From positions 62,001-126,000 of the forward strand of contig RXJD01000065.1 in assembly GCA_003987775.1 (NCBI GenBank): a stretch of 64,000 nt of DNA, given 5' to 3'. This document shows, piece after piece, positions 45,619 through 54,971 of this stretch. Under the pieces are notes generated by a model. That model was given only the letters and a program-made list of their open reading frames with translations. It searched no databases and had not been told where the DNA came from. Numbering within the stretch: position 1 is the first letter of the stretch; every line of letters begins with the position of its first letter. The position numbers and the translations under genes are program-made. The DNA is from Mycobacterium sp. GTDB lineage: Bacteria; Actinomycetota; Actinomycetes; Mycobacteriales; Mycobacteriaceae.

Positions 45619-46010
45619 TCGCTTTTGGCCAGCAGCACGGCCTGCTCGAACGGCAGCCGGGTGAACACCGGCCGCAACCCCCGGGTGACATACGGCGCCG
45701 CGTCGAGCTTGGTCATCACGCGCGGGTCGGTGACCCCGAAGGTCTTGCCGTAGCGCTGCAAACGTCCGCCGCCGGCCGCCTTGAGATTCTTCAGCCAGTC
45801 CCGGTCCGGCCCGTAGGTCAGCATGATCACCACCCCGGGCCGTCCGTCGATGTCGGCCGTGAACACCACCAACGGAGTGCGGTACTGCTTGCCCGAGCGG
45901 CGGCCGACATGCGCCAGGATGCCGTGCAGAGGGATCCAACCGGCCCACAGTCGCTGGATGGGATTGGTGACGTAGCGATTGAAGCGCGCCAGCCATTGGG
46001 GTAGTTGCAT
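45615..46010 (-). CDS. Deazaflavin-dependent nitroreductase-family protein
   Basis: 131 residues, split beta-barrel of the Ddn/F420-binding family: 'HVGRRSGKQYRTPLVVF', 'VIMLTYGPDRDWLKNLKAAGGG' and C-terminal 'RPVFTRLPF'. Binds F420 or a similar flavin; natural substrate unknown. ATG 46010. Matches Rv0523c in length and position next to hemL. Here it is the first gene of the operon with the enolase and PanE-like genes, which it may serve with reducing power (inference). Confidence 0.85.
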   Translation of the reverse strand: MQLPQWLARFNRYVTNPIQRLWAGWIPLHGILAHVGRRSGKQYRTPLVVFTADIDGRPGVVIMLTYGPDRDWLKNLKAAGGGRLQRYGKTFGVTDPRVMTKLDAAPYVTRGLRPVFTRLPFEQAVLLAKSE

Positions 46011-46068
46011 GACGTAACTCTTACACCCTGTAGTTGATCCTGTCGGCACGGCTGGGACACTGGTCAGC

Positions 46069-47388
46069 ATGGGGACTGACCAGGCAACCGCGCAGGTGCG
46101 CGCCTCGGCGCAGCTGTTCGCCAACGCCTGCGCGGTGATACCGGGCGGGGTGAACTCGCCGGTGCGCGCGTTCACCGCGGTGGGTGGCACGCCGCGGTTC
46201 ATCACCGAGGCACACGGCTGCCGGCTCACCGACGCCGACGGCAACACGTACGTCGACCTGGTCTGCTCCTGGGGGCCGATGATCCTGGGGCATGCTCACC
46301 CCGCCGTCGTCGACGCCGTCACCAAGGCCGCTGCGCACGGACTCTCATTCGGGGCACCGACTCCTACCGAGACCGAACTGGCCACCGAGATCATCGGACG
46401 CGTCGCCCCCGTCGAGCGCCTCAGGCTGGTGAACTCCGGCACCGAGGCCACGATGAGTGCCATCCGGCTGGCCCGCGGCTTCACCGGCCGGCCCAAGATC
46501 GTCAAGTTCTCCGGTTGCTACCACGGGCATGCGGATGCGTTGCTGGCCGACGCGGGGTCGGGGGTGGCCACCCTGGGTCTGCCGTCGTCCCCCGGCGTGA
46601 CGGGGGCGGCTGCAGCCGACACGATCGTGTTGCCCTACAACGACATTGATGCGGTTCAGGAGACCTTTGCCCGGTTCGGGGAGCAGGTCGCCGCGGTGAT
46701 CACCGAGGCCAGCCCCGGCAACATGGGGGTGGTCCCGCCGGCACCGGGCTACAACGCGGCGCTGCGCGCGATCACCGCCGAGCACGGCGCGCTGCTGATC
46801 GTCGACGAGGTGATGACCGGATTCCGGGTGAGCCGCAGTGGCTGGTACGGAATAGATCCCGTCGATGCAGACCTGTTCGCCTTCGGCAAGGTGATGAGCG
46901 GCGGCCTGCCCGCCGCGGCGTTCGGCGGCCGGGTCGAGGTGATGGAGCGACTGGCCCCGCTGGGGCCGGTGTACCAGGCCGGCACGCTGTCGGGTAACCC
47001 GGTGGCAATGGCGGCCGGGCTGGCCACCTTGCGCGCCGCGGACGACTCCGTGTACGCCGCACTGGACGCCAACGCCGACCGGCTGTCCGGCCTGCTCGCC
47101 GACGCGCTGACGAATGCCGGTGTTGCGCACCAGATTCAGCGTGGGGGCAACATGCTCAGCGTGTTCTTCACCGAAACACCGGTGACCGACTTCGCATCCG
47201 CGCGGGCCAGCCAGACCTGGCGCTATGCGCCGTTCTTTCATGCTCTGCTCGAGGGGGGCGTCTACCCACCGTGCAGCGCCTTCGAGGCGTGGTTCGTCTC
47301 GGCCGCTCTGGACGACGCGGCCTTCGAGCGGATCGCCGACGCGCTACCCGCCGCGGCCGCCGCCGCGGCACAGGAGGAACGAACCTGA
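46069..47388 (+). CDS. hemL: Glutamate-1-semialdehyde 2,1-aminomutase
   Basis: PLP enzyme making 5-aminolevulinate from glutamate-1-semialdehyde, the step after HemA. 439 residues: '[12 protein letters not shown]', '[11 protein letters not shown]', '[10 protein letters not shown]', PLP-binding Lys274 in [10 protein letters not shown] and '[12 protein letters not shown]'. It lacks the ~17-residue insert I recall in the M. tuberculosis protein before 'LPSSPGVTG'. Stop and next start share one base (TGATG), so it leads the operon that ends with ccsA. Confidence 0.97.
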   Translation: MGTDQATAQVRASAQLFANACAVIPGGVNSPVRAFTAVGGTPRFITEAHGCRLTDADGNTYVDLVCSWGPMILGHAHPAVVDAVTKAAAHGLSFGAPTPTETELATEIIGRVAPVERLRLVNSGTEATMSAIRLARGFTGRPKIVKFSGCYHGHADALLADAGSGVATLGLPSSPGVTGAAAADTIVLPYNDIDAVQETFARFGEQVAAVITEASPGNMGVVPPAPGYNAALRAITAEHGALLIVDEVMTGFRVSRSGWYGIDPVDADLFAFGKVMSGGLPAAAFGGRVEVMERLAPLGPVYQAGTLSGNPVAMAAGLATLRAADDSVYAALDANADRLSGLLADALTNAGVAHQIQRGGNMLSVFFTETPVTDFASARASQTWRYAPFFHALLEGGVYPPCSAFEAWFVSAALDDAAFERIADALPAAAAAAAQEERT

Positions 47389-47996
47389 TGGCCGAACAGA
47401 CCCGGGTCCACGTCATACGGCACGGCGAGGTGCACAACCCCAGCGGCATCCTCTACGGGCGGCTGCCCGGTTTCCGCTTGTCGGAGAACGGTGCCGCACA
47501 GGCCTCCGCGGTCGCCGACTACCTGGCGCACCGCGACATCGTCGCAGTGATCGCCTCGCCCCTGCAGCGGGCCCAGGAGACCGCCGCACCCATCGCCGCC
47601 CGGCACAACCTGATGGTGGACACCGACCCCGACCTGATCGAATCGGCCAACTTCTTCGAAGGCCGCAAGGTGAGTCCGGGTGACGGCGCCTGGCGCGACC
47701 CGCGGGTGTGGTGGCAGCTGCGCAACCCTTTCACCCCGTCCTGGGGTGAGCCGTATGCCGAGATCGCCGCCCGGATGGCGGCCGCGGCGGACAAGGCGCG
47801 GGCGCGTGCCGCCGGCCACGAGGCGGTCTGCGTCAGCCACCAGTTGCCGGTATGGACGCTGCGAATGCACGTGACGGGCCGACGGCTCTGGCACGACCCG
47901 CGCCGGCGGGAGTGTGGGCTGGCGTCGGTGACGTCGCTGGTCTACGAAGGCGACCGGTTGGTCGACGTGGAGTACGCAGAACCGGCGGCCGGATGA
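47388..47996 (+). CDS. Histidine phosphatase superfamily protein
   Basis: 202 residues. Phosphohistidine motif VIRHGEVHNPSG near the N-terminus, 'ASPLQRAQETAAPIA' and the second His in 'AVCVSHQLPVWTLRMH'. Likely phosphomonoesterase; alpha-ribazole phosphatase and phosphoglycerate-mutase-like activities are the usual options. Coupled to hemL (TGATG) and to the following gene (ATGA). Orthologue of Rv0525. Confidence 0.88.
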   Translation: MAEQTRVHVIRHGEVHNPSGILYGRLPGFRLSENGAAQASAVADYLAHRDIVAVIASPLQRAQETAAPIAARHNLMVDTDPDLIESANFFEGRKVSPGDGAWRDPRVWWQLRNPFTPSWGEPYAEIAARMAAAADKARARAAGHEAVCVSHQLPVWTLRMHVTGRRLWHDPRRRECGLASVTSLVYEGDRLVDVEYAEPAAG

Positions 47997-48604
47997 ACGT
48001 AGGGCGGTGGGTGGTCACCGCAATGGTGGTGGCGGGGCTGCTCTCGGGCTGCTCCGGGAAGGATGCCGTCGCGCAGGGCGGGACCTTCGAGTTCGTGTCC
48101 CCGGGCGGCAAGACCGACATCTTCTACAACCCGCCGGAAAGCCGGGGCCGGCCGGGCGCCCTGTCCGGGCCCAGCCTGACCGACCCGGCGCGGACCCTCT
48201 CGCTGAACGACTTTCCCGGCCGGGTCGTCGTCATCAATGTGTGGGGCCAGTGGTGCGGCCCGTGCCGGGCCGAGATCGGCCAGCTACAACGGGTGTATGA
48301 CGCGACTCGTGATTCGGGCGTCTCGTTTCTCGGGATCGACGTCCGCGACAACAGCCGCGAGGCGGCTCAGGACTTCGTCAACGACCGGCATGTGACGTTC
48401 CCGTCGATCTACGACCCGCCGATGCGCACCCTGATCGCCTTCGGTGGCAAGTACCCGACCACCGTGATTCCCTCGACGCTGGTGCTGGACCGGCAACACC
48501 GGGTAGCTGCGGTGTTCCTGCGCGAACTGCTCGCGGAGGACCTGCAGCCGGTGGTCCAGCGGATCGCCGCCGAAGCTCCGGCCCCGACGTCGGGACCGCA
48601 GTGA
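47993..48604 (+). CDS. TlpA/ResA-like thiol-disulfide lipoprotein
   Basis: 203 residues. Lipoprotein signal with lipobox LLSGCSG (Cys20), then a thioredoxin fold with WGQWCGPC (Cys88, Cys91) and cis-Pro at 'TTVIPSTLVLD'. Outside the membrane it keeps apocytochrome c haem-binding cysteines reduced, receiving electrons from CcdA encoded next. Second gene of a tight four-gene cytochrome c maturation set. Orthologue of Rv0526. Confidence 0.92.
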   Translation: MNVGRWVVTAMVVAGLLSGCSGKDAVAQGGTFEFVSPGGKTDIFYNPPESRGRPGALSGPSLTDPARTLSLNDFPGRVVVINVWGQWCGPCRAEIGQLQRVYDATRDSGVSFLGIDVRDNSREAAQDFVNDRHVTFPSIYDPPMRTLIAFGGKYPTTVIPSTLVLDRQHRVAAVFLRELLAEDLQPVVQRIAAEAPAPTSGPQ

Positions 48605-49392
48605 CCGGTTTCGCCCACATCGCCTCCGCCGGGCCACTGGTGGTGGCACTCGGGGTCTGCCTACTGGCCGGACTGGTGTCGTTCGCGTCGCCGTGCGTGG
48701 TGCCGCTGGTGCCGGGCTATCTGTCGTACCTGGCGGCGGTGGTGGGCGTCGAAGAGGGCGAGCCGGCGGGCAACGGTGCCGGCACCCTGAAGGCGCCGCC
48801 CACCGCACGCTGGCGGGTCGCCGGATCGGCGGCGCTGTTCGTCGCCGGGTTCACCGCGGTGTTCGTGCTGGGCACCGTCGTCGTGCTCGGCATGACGACC
48901 ACGCTGATCACCAATCAGCTGCTGTTGCAGCGGGTCGGCGGCGTGCTGACCATCGTCATGGGGTTGGTGTTCGTCGGGCTCATCCCGGCTCTGCAGCGGC
49001 AGGCCCGGTTCAGCCCGCGGCAGTGGACCTCGGTCGCGGGAGCGCCACTGCTGGGCGCGGTGTTCGCGCTGGGCTGGACGCCGTGCCTGGGCCCGACGCT
49101 GACCGGGGTGATCACGGTGGCCTCCGCCACCGACGGCGCCAACGTGGCCCGTGGGATCGCGCTGGTGATCGCGTACTGCCTGGGGCTGGGCATTCCGTTC
49201 GTGTTGCTGGCGTTCGGCTCGGCGAGTGCGATGGCCGGGTTGGGCTGGCTGCGCCGCCATACCCGGACGATCCAGGTGTTCGGCGGCGTGTTGTTGATCG
49301 CGGTGGGCGCGGCCCTGGTCACCGGGGTGTGGAACGACTTCGTGTCGTGGCTGCGTGACGCCTTCGTCTCCGACGTGAGGCTGCCGATCTGA
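48601..49392 (+). CDS. ccdA: Cytochrome c biogenesis transmembrane protein CcdA
   Basis: 263 residues, six spans. Paired cysteines in 'FASPCVVPLVPGYLSYL' and 'GWTPCLGPTLTGVI' carry electrons from cytosolic thioredoxin to the exported thiol protein upstream. GTG 48601 overlaps the preceding stop (GTGA). The TGA shares a base with the ATG annotated for resB. Confidence 0.95.
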   Translation: MTGFAHIASAGPLVVALGVCLLAGLVSFASPCVVPLVPGYLSYLAAVVGVEEGEPAGNGAGTLKAPPTARWRVAGSAALFVAGFTAVFVLGTVVVLGMTTTLITNQLLLQRVGGVLTIVMGLVFVGLIPALQRQARFSPRQWTSVAGAPLLGAVFALGWTPCLGPTLTGVITVASATDGANVARGIALVIAYCLGLGIPFVLLAFGSASAMAGLGWLRRHTRTIQVFGGVLLIAVGAALVTGVWNDFVSWLRDAFVSDVRLPI

Positions 49393-51041
49393 TGGTGCGA
49401 GCAGACACAAAAGAACCCCGGAGCGCGCGCTCCCAGGGGTTTTTGCGTCTGGTCGCGGGGAAGGTGCGCAACACCTGGCGGTCGTTGACATCGATGGGCA
49501 CCGCGCTGGTGCTGCTGTTCCTGCTTGCCCTGGGCGCGATCCCCGGAGCGCTGCTGCCGCAGCGCAGCCTCAACGCCGGCAAGGTCGACGAATACCTGCA
49601 TACGCATCCGGTGATCGGGCCGTGGCTCAACGAGTTGCAGGCCTTCGACGTGTTCTCCAGCTTCTGGTTCACGGCTATCTACGTGCTGCTGTTCGTGTCG
49701 CTGGTCGGCTGCCTGACCCCGCGGATCGTCGAGCACGCCCGCAGCCTGCGGGCGAGGCCGGTGGCCGCGCCACGCAATCTGAGCAGACTGCCCAAGCATG
49801 CCCGGGCAGGGGCCGTGGGCGACCCGGAAGCCCTGGCCACGACGGTCACCGACCGGCTGCGCGGGTGGCGCACCACCACGCGGCGTACCGGTGACACCGT
49901 CGAAGTCTCCGCCGAGAAGGGCTACCTGCGAGAGTTCGGCAACCTCGTCTTTCACTTCTCGCTGCTCGGTCTGCTGGTCGCCGTCGCGGCCGGGAAGCTG
50001 TTCGGCTACGAGGGCAATGTGATCGTCATCGCCGACGGCGGACCCGGATTCTGTTCGGCGACGCCGGCCGCGTTCGATTCGTTCCGCGCCGGCAACACCG
50101 TCGACGGCACGTCTTTGCACCCGATCTGCTTGCGGGTCAACAACTTTCAAGCGAACTACCTGCCGTCCGGGCAGGCCACCTCGTTCGCCGCCGACATCGC
50201 CTACCAGGCCGGGGAGGACCTGACGTCCAACACCTGGCGGCCCTACCGGCTCGAGGTCAACCACCCCCTGCGCATCGGCGGCAACCGGGTGTACCTGCAG
50301 GGCCACGGTTACGCCCCCACCTTCACCGTGACGTTCCCCAACGGTCAGACCCGCACCTCGACCGTGCAGTGGCGGCCCGATAACCCGCAGACCCTGCTGT
50401 CCTCCGGCGTGGCGCGCATCGATCCGCCGGCCGGCAGCTATCCCACCGCCGAGGAGCGACGGCAACACGAGATCGCGATTCAGGGCCTGCTGGCGCCCAC
50501 CGAACAGCTCGACGGCGCGCTGCTGTCGTCGCGGTTCCCGGCGCTCAACGACCCGGCTGTGGCCATCGACATCTACCGGGGCGACACCGGACTGGACACC
50601 GGGCGGCCCCAGTCGCTGTTCAACCTCGACCCGCGGCTGATCGAACAGGGCCGGTTGATAAAGGAGAAGCGGGTCAACCTGCGCGTCGGTGAACAGGTCC
50701 GGATCGACCAGGGGCCGGCGGCCGGCACGACGGTCCGCTTCGACGGTGCGGTGCCGTTCGTCAACCTGCAGGTCTCGCACGACCCCGGACAGGTCTGGGT
50801 GCTGGTCTTCGCCATCACGATGATGGCCGGACTGTTGGTGTCACTGCTGGTACGCCGGCGCCGCGTGTGGGTTCGCCTCACGCCCACTGCGGATACCGTT
50901 GACGTCGAATTGGGCGGCCTGGCTCGTACCGACAACTCCGGATGGGGCGACGAGTTCGAGCGGCTGACCGAGCGATTGGTGGCCGGGTTCGGCGCAGTCC
51001 CAGATGCCGAACGAGCCGAAACGAAAGTGGACGTCACATGA
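49392..51041 (+). CDS. resB: ResB-family cytochrome c maturation protein
   Basis: 549 residues, four spans plus a large exported domain. With CcsA it forms the system II haem lyase that carries haem out and attaches it to apocytochrome c. Marks: 'SLTSMGTALVLLFLLALGAIPGALLPQRSLN', 'FDVFSSFWFTAIYVLLFVSLVGCL', 'RPYRLEVNHPL' and 'PGQVWVLVFAITMMAGLLVSLL'. The first ~24 residues coincide with a large DNA hairpin and do not match the M. tuberculosis protein; GTG 49464 (giving MRNTWRSLTS) is an alternative start. Confidence 0.92.
   Translation: MVRADTKEPRSARSQGFLRLVAGKVRNTWRSLTSMGTALVLLFLLALGAIPGALLPQRSLNAGKVDEYLHTHPVIGPWLNELQAFDVFSSFWFTAIYVLLFVSLVGCLTPRIVEHARSLRARPVAAPRNLSRLPKHARAGAVGDPEALATTVTDRLRGWRTTTRRTGDTVEVSAEKGYLREFGNLVFHFSLLGLLVAVAAGKLFGYEGNVIVIADGGPGFCSATPAAFDSFRAGNTVDGTSLHPICLRVNNFQANYLPSGQATSFAADIAYQAGEDLTSNTWRPYRLEVNHPLRIGGNRVYLQGHGYAPTFTVTFPNGQTRTSTVQWRPDNPQTLLSSGVARIDPPAGSYPTAEERRQHEIAIQGLLAPTEQLDGALLSSRFPALNDPAVAIDIYRGDTGLDTGRPQSLFNLDPRLIEQGRLIKEKRVNLRVGEQVRIDQGPAAGTTVRFDGAVPFVNLQVSHDPGQVWVLVFAITMMAGLLVSLLVRRRRVWVRLTPTADTVDVELGGLARTDNSGWGDEFERLTERLVAGFGAVPDAERAETKVDVT
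49397..49456. terminator. Hairpin related to the 19.9-kb terminator, inside the resB 5' end
   Basis: GCGAGCAGAC-x-CAAAA...ACCCC (from 49397) pairs with GGGGTTTTTGCG...GTCTGGTCGC (to 49456), with a few mismatches; the apex holds the perfect palindrome GGAGCGCGCGCTCC. Outer arm is the same GCGAGCAGAC seen at 19931. Confidence 0.7.
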
Positions 51042-52021
51042 ATACCCAGCACATCAACATCGGTCTGGCCCGGTACTCCGACTGGGCGTTCACCTCGGCC
51101 GTAGTGGCGCTGGTGGTGGCGCTGCTGCTGCTGGCCTACGAGCTTGCCTACGTCCGCGCCCGCAAGCTCGAACCCGTCGCCGTCGGCGCCGGGATGGTGA
51201 CCACCGACAGCGCCGCGCCCGGCATCGTCGCGGAGGCACCGCAGCGGCCGCTGGACGAACGCGTCGGCCGTGCCGGATTGGCGGTGCTGTACCTGGGCAT
51301 CGGCCTGCTGTTCGCCTGCATCGTGCTGCGCGGGCTGGCCACCATGCGGGTGCCGTGGGGCAACATGTACGAGTTCATCAACCTGACCTGCATGTCAGGG
51401 CTGATCGCGGGCGCGGTCGTGCTGCGCCGGCCCCAGTACCGTCCGCTGTGGGTCTTTCTGCTGCTGCCGATCCTGATCCTGCTGACGGTGTCCGGACGCT
51501 GGCTCTACACCAACGCCGCACCGGTGATGCCCGCCCTGCAGTCCTACTGGCTGCCCATCCACGTGTCGGTGGTCAGCCTCGGGTCCGGGGTGTTCATGGT
51601 CGCCGGCATCTCCAGCATCCTGTTCCTGTTGCGCACGTCGCGGTTCGGTGACCCGGAAGCCGAAGGCACCGAAAAAACACTGCCGCGGCTGGTGCAGCGG
51701 TTCCCCGATGCGCAGACGCTGGACCGGATCGCCTACCGCACCACGATCTTCGCCTTCCCGGTATTCGGATTCGGCGTCATTTTCGGCGCGATCTGGGCCG
51801 AGGAAGCCTGGGGCCGGTACTGGGGCTGGGACCCCAAGGAAACGGTGTCGTTCATCGCATGGGTGGTGTACGCCGCGTATCTCCACGCCAGGTCAACGGC
51901 AGGATGGCGCGATCGCAAGGCGGCCTGGATCAATGTCGCGGGCTTCGTCGCCATGGTCTTCAACCTGTTCTTCGTTAACCTGGTGACGGTCGGCCTGCAC
52001 TCCTATGCGGGCGTGGGCTGA
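51038..52021 (+). CDS. ccsA: Cytochrome c assembly protein CcsA
   Basis: 327 residues, eight or so spans. The haem-handling signature WGRYWGWDPKET lies near residue 265, with flanking histidines in 'YWLPIHVSVV' and 'YAAYLHARST'. Partner of ResB in system II. ATG 51038 overlaps the resB stop (ATGA). Last gene of the operon before the ATPase. Confidence 0.96.
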   Translation: MNTQHINIGLARYSDWAFTSAVVALVVALLLLAYELAYVRARKLEPVAVGAGMVTTDSAAPGIVAEAPQRPLDERVGRAGLAVLYLGIGLLFACIVLRGLATMRVPWGNMYEFINLTCMSGLIAGAVVLRRPQYRPLWVFLLLPILILLTVSGRWLYTNAAPVMPALQSYWLPIHVSVVSLGSGVFMVAGISSILFLLRTSRFGDPEAEGTEKTLPRLVQRFPDAQTLDRIAYRTTIFAFPVFGFGVIFGAIWAEEAWGRYWGWDPKETVSFIAWVVYAAYLHARSTAGWRDRKAAWINVAGFVAMVFNLFFVNLVTVGLHSYAGVG

Positions 52022-52048
52022 CCAACGCGAGAGAGAGGGGGAGTAGGA

Positions 52049-53359
52049 GTGTCAGAGCACCCGACACCCGGCGCGGGGGCGCCGCGGGTTCACCCGGGCA
52101 ACGGAGAAACCCCGGCTAGCCCGGATCAGCCGACCGCGCAGTTCAAGCCGGCAGACCCGGTCGGCGACGCGCCTACCCGCGCGTTCAGCGGGTTCCGCAC
52201 CGAGCGGCGTAGCCCTGCCGTCGAGGCGGGCCCCGCACCCCAGCAGACCGTCGAACGCGAGCGTCCCCAGTGGGACCCCGGCCCGTCGACCGGACCGGTT
52301 TCCGGCGTCACCCGGGTGGACCCGACGGCCTACGGCGCGTACTACCCCGGACCACCCGAGGCCCCCAGCGCGCCCGAGCGGCCCCAGTTCCGGCCGGAGC
52401 CGCTGCCGCATGCGCCATATCCCGAGCTGTCCACCACCGTCCTGCTGCGGCCCGTCAAGCCGCCACCATCAGAGGGCTGGCGCCGGGCGCTCTACGTGCT
52501 GTCCGGACAGTTGATCAACCTCGGTGAGGGTCCGCGCGCGACCCGCCACAACAACCTGGTGGCTCAGATCAACCGGCCGCTGCGTGGCTGCTACCGCATC
52601 GCCGTGCTGTCGTTGAAGGGCGGCGTGGGCAAGACCACCATCACCGCATCCCTGGGGTCCACCTTCGCGTCCGTCCGGGGCGACCGGGTGGTCGCGGTGG
52701 ACGCCAACCCCGACCGCGGCACGCTGAGCCAGAAGGTCCCGCTCGAGACGCCGGCGACCGTCCGGCACCTGCTGCGTGACGCGGACAGCATCGACCGCTA
52801 CAGCGACGTCCGCGGTTACACCTCGCAGAATTCCGACGGGCTCGAAGTGCTGGCCTCCGAGAGTGACCCGGCCGTCTCCGAGGCGTTCAACGGCGACGAC
52901 TACACCCGCACCCTCGACATCCTGGAACGGTTCTACGGCCTGGTGCTCACCGACTGCGGCACCGGACTGCTCCACTCGACGATGTCGGCGGTGCTGTCGA
53001 AGTCCGACGTGCTGATCGTCGTCGCCTCCGGGTCGATCGACGGCGCCCGCAGCGCCTCGGCGACTCTGGACTGGCTGGAGGCGCACGGCTACGAAGAGTT
53101 GGTGCGCAACTCCGTCGCGGTGATCAACGCGGTGCGGTCACGCTCCGGCAAGGTGGACATGGACAAGGTGATCGAGCACTTCGCCCGGCGGTGCCGCGCA
53201 GTGCGGGTGGTGCCCTTCGACGCTCACCTGGAGGAAGGCGCCGAAATCAGCCTGGACCGCATGAAGCGCGACACCCGTGAGGCGGTCGCGGAGCTGGCTG
53301 CCGTGGTCGCCGACGGTTTCCCGGCCGACCAGCGGCGCACCAATCCGAACTTCGTCTAA
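52049..53359 (+). CDS. MinD/ParA-like ATPase with proline-rich N-terminus
   Basis: 436 residues. First ~150 are Pro/Arg/Ala-rich and disordered; then a deviant Walker A LKGGVGKTTITASLG (about 188-202), 'VVAVDANPDRGTLSQ' (Walker A') and 'LVLTDCGTGLLHS' (Walker B). The layout resembles the EspI/Rv3876-type ATPases of ESX loci, though no ESX genes are here. May position or regulate a membrane machine. GTG 52049 with AGGAG. Orthologue of Rv0530; the N-terminus is longer here. Confidence 0.88.
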   Translation: MSEHPTPGAGAPRVHPGNGETPASPDQPTAQFKPADPVGDAPTRAFSGFRTERRSPAVEAGPAPQQTVERERPQWDPGPSTGPVSGVTRVDPTAYGAYYPGPPEAPSAPERPQFRPEPLPHAPYPELSTTVLLRPVKPPPSEGWRRALYVLSGQLINLGEGPRATRHNNLVAQINRPLRGCYRIAVLSLKGGVGKTTITASLGSTFASVRGDRVVAVDANPDRGTLSQKVPLETPATVRHLLRDADSIDRYSDVRGYTSQNSDGLEVLASESDPAVSEAFNGDDYTRTLDILERFYGLVLTDCGTGLLHSTMSAVLSKSDVLIVVASGSIDGARSASATLDWLEAHGYEELVRNSVAVINAVRSRSGKVDMDKVIEHFARRCRAVRVVPFDAHLEEGAEISLDRMKRDTREAVAELAAVVADGFPADQRRTNPNFV

Positions 53360-53511
53360 AGCGGCTTGTTATCGCCCAGTCGTCGCAAGAACTCCGGATC
53401 GTCGTCGGGCCCGATGACGCGGGTCTTCGGCGGGCTGGTCTGCGACCGCGCCGCGCGCCAGCCGAGATAGATCAACGTCCCCAGAACAAGGACGACGAGC
53501 AGGTAAAGCAC
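53356..53511 (-). CDS. Small single-span membrane protein (51 aa)
   Basis: GTG 53511 to TAG 53356 gives MLYLLVVLVLGTLIYLGWRA followed by a polar tail with RVIGPDDDPEFLRRLGDNKPL. One N-terminal membrane helix, cytoplasmic tail. AAAGGAGG lies six bases before the GTG. Overlaps the ATPase stop by 4 bp on the other strand. Matches the place of Rv0530A in M. tuberculosis. Confidence 0.85.
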   Translation of the reverse strand: MLYLLVVLVLGTLIYLGWRAARSQTSPPKTRVIGPDDDPEFLRRLGDNKPL

Positions 53512-53545
53512 TCGACACCTCCTTTGGGCAAATATACCCGCGCCG

Positions 53546-53551
53546 TAGGCT
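53546..53551 (+). promoter_or_regulatory. -10 box for leaderless Rv0531-like gene
   Basis: TAGGCT six bases before the GTG at 53558, same box as upstream of galE2; no Shine-Dalgarno. Confidence 0.55.
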
Positions 53552-53557
53552 CAAGCT

Positions 53558-53893
53558 GTGCCAGAAGCGCCTAACGACAAGACCGGTGACCGCTCAGCCG
53601 CCGGCCGGGGCGTCGTCGCAGTCCTGTTGTACGTGACGGCCCGGCTGCTGCTGTTCGGTGTGGTCACCGCTGCCATCTACGGACTCGCCCGTCTGGTCGG
53701 GGTGGCCGATTTCCCGCTTTTCGTTGCCGCACTGGGCGGTCTGATCATTTCGATGCCGTTGGGCATGTGGGTGTTCAGCCCGCTGCGGCAGCGCGCGACG
53801 GCGACCCTGGCGGTGGCCGGAGAGCGCCGCCGACGGGAACGCGAGCAGTTACAGGCCCGGCTGCGCGGCGAGGCCGTCACACCCGAGGAGTAG
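53558..53893 (+). CDS. Small membrane protein (DUF4229-like)
   Basis: 111 residues: spans at about 20-40 (VLLYVTARLLLFGVVTAAIYGLARL) and 50-72, then a basic coiled tail (RRRREREQLQARLRGEA). Family members are actinobacterial membrane proteins without known function. Single-gene unit; ends three bases from the convergent fabH gene. Orthologue of Rv0531. M. tuberculosis has PE_PGRS6 next; here it is missing. Confidence 0.82.
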   Translation: MPEAPNDKTGDRSAAGRGVVAVLLYVTARLLLFGVVTAAIYGLARLVGVADFPLFVAALGGLIISMPLGMWVFSPLRQRATATLAVAGERRRREREQLQARLRGEAVTPEE

Positions 53894-53896
53894 CGC

Positions 53897-54910
53897 TCAG
53901 TCGCTGTGCAGCGGCAGTCGCACCACCTGCGCGGCGTAGGTCAGGCCGGCGCCGTATCCGATCAGCAGGGCAAGGTCCTGCGGTTTGGCGGCTCCGGAGT
54001 CCATGAGTTCGGCGATCGCCAGCGGGATGGACGCCGCCGACGTGTTCCCGGCGTTCTCGATGTCGTTGGCGACGACGGTGTCCGGTCGCAATTGCAGGTT
54101 CTTGACCAGCAGGTCGTTGATGCGGGTATTGGCCTGGTGCGGCACGAATACGTCGATCTGGTCGGGTCCGACGCCCGCTGCCTCCAGAGCTCGCCGCCCG
54201 ACGTCTCCCATCTTGAAGGCCGCCCAGCGGAACACCGCCGGACCTTCCAGCCGCACGAATGGGCGTGGGCCACTTGGGTTCTGCGCGAACGTGATCCAGT
54301 CGATGTCCTGACGGATCGCGCTGGACTGTTCACCGTCACTGCCCGCGATGGTCGGTCCGATGCCCTGGAACGGTGTCTCGCCCACCACCACCGCGGCGGC
54401 GCCGTCGGCGAAGATGAAGCAGTTGCCGCGGTCGTACATGTCGATGGTGGGGGACAGTTTCTCGGTGCCGACCACGAGCATCCTGCGGGCACCCCCGCCG
54501 CGGATCATGTTGGTCGCCGTGCTCAACGCGTAGCCGAACCCAGCGCAGCCCGCTGAGATATCGAAGCCCAGAACGTCTTTGGCGCCCAGGGCCGCCGCGA
54601 CCATCGGGGCTGCCGGCGGTGTCTGCAGGAAGTGGGTGTTGGTGGTGACGATCACGCCGTCGATGTCCGAGGCACTCAGATCGGCGTTCTTGAGTGCCCG
54701 CCGGCACGCTTCGGCCGCCATCGAGGCAGCGGATTCGTCGTCAGCGGCGAACCGGCGAGTCTTGATTCCGGTGCGCGAGTAGATCCATTCGTCCGACGAA
54801 TCGATGTTCTGGCAAATCTCGTCGTTGGTGACGACACGTTCGGGACGGTATGCCCCGACACTGAGCAGTCCGACGTTCGTGGGGCCACTGACCGTGGCGA
54901 TCTCCGTCAT
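53897..54910 (-). CDS. fabH: Beta-ketoacyl-ACP synthase III
   Basis: Condenses long acyl-CoA from FAS-I with malonyl-AcpM to start FAS-II mycolate elongation. 337 residues, thiolase fold: Cys122 in SAGCAGFGY, His in '[10 protein letters not shown]' and Asn in '[13 protein letters not shown]'. Start ATG 54910 gives MTEIATVSG as in M. tuberculosis; GAAGGA lies nine bases upstream. The reverse-strand order is menA then fabH, with 61 bp between them. Confidence 0.97.
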   Translation of the reverse strand: MTEIATVSGPTNVGLLSVGAYRPERVVTNDEICQNIDSSDEWIYSRTGIKTRRFAADDESAASMAAEACRRALKNADLSASDIDGVIVTTNTHFLQTPPAAPMVAAALGAKDVLGFDISAGCAGFGYALSTATNMIRGGGARRMLVVGTEKLSPTIDMYDRGNCFIFADGAAAVVVGETPFQGIGPTIAGSDGEQSSAIRQDIDWITFAQNPSGPRPFVRLEGPAVFRWAAFKMGDVGRRALEAAGVGPDQIDVFVPHQANTRINDLLVKNLQLRPDTVVANDIENAGNTSAASIPLAIAELMDSGAAKPQDLALLIGYGAGLTYAAQVVRLPLHSD

Positions 54911-54971
54911 TACCCGTGTCCTTCCCGCCGCCGCGGCAACTTCCCTGATGCCGCCGGGGCCGTGATCGACT

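Noticed and set aside
48915..50780. 621-codon frame on the - strand
   Set aside because: Lies across ccdA and resB in antisense; these have clear family signatures.
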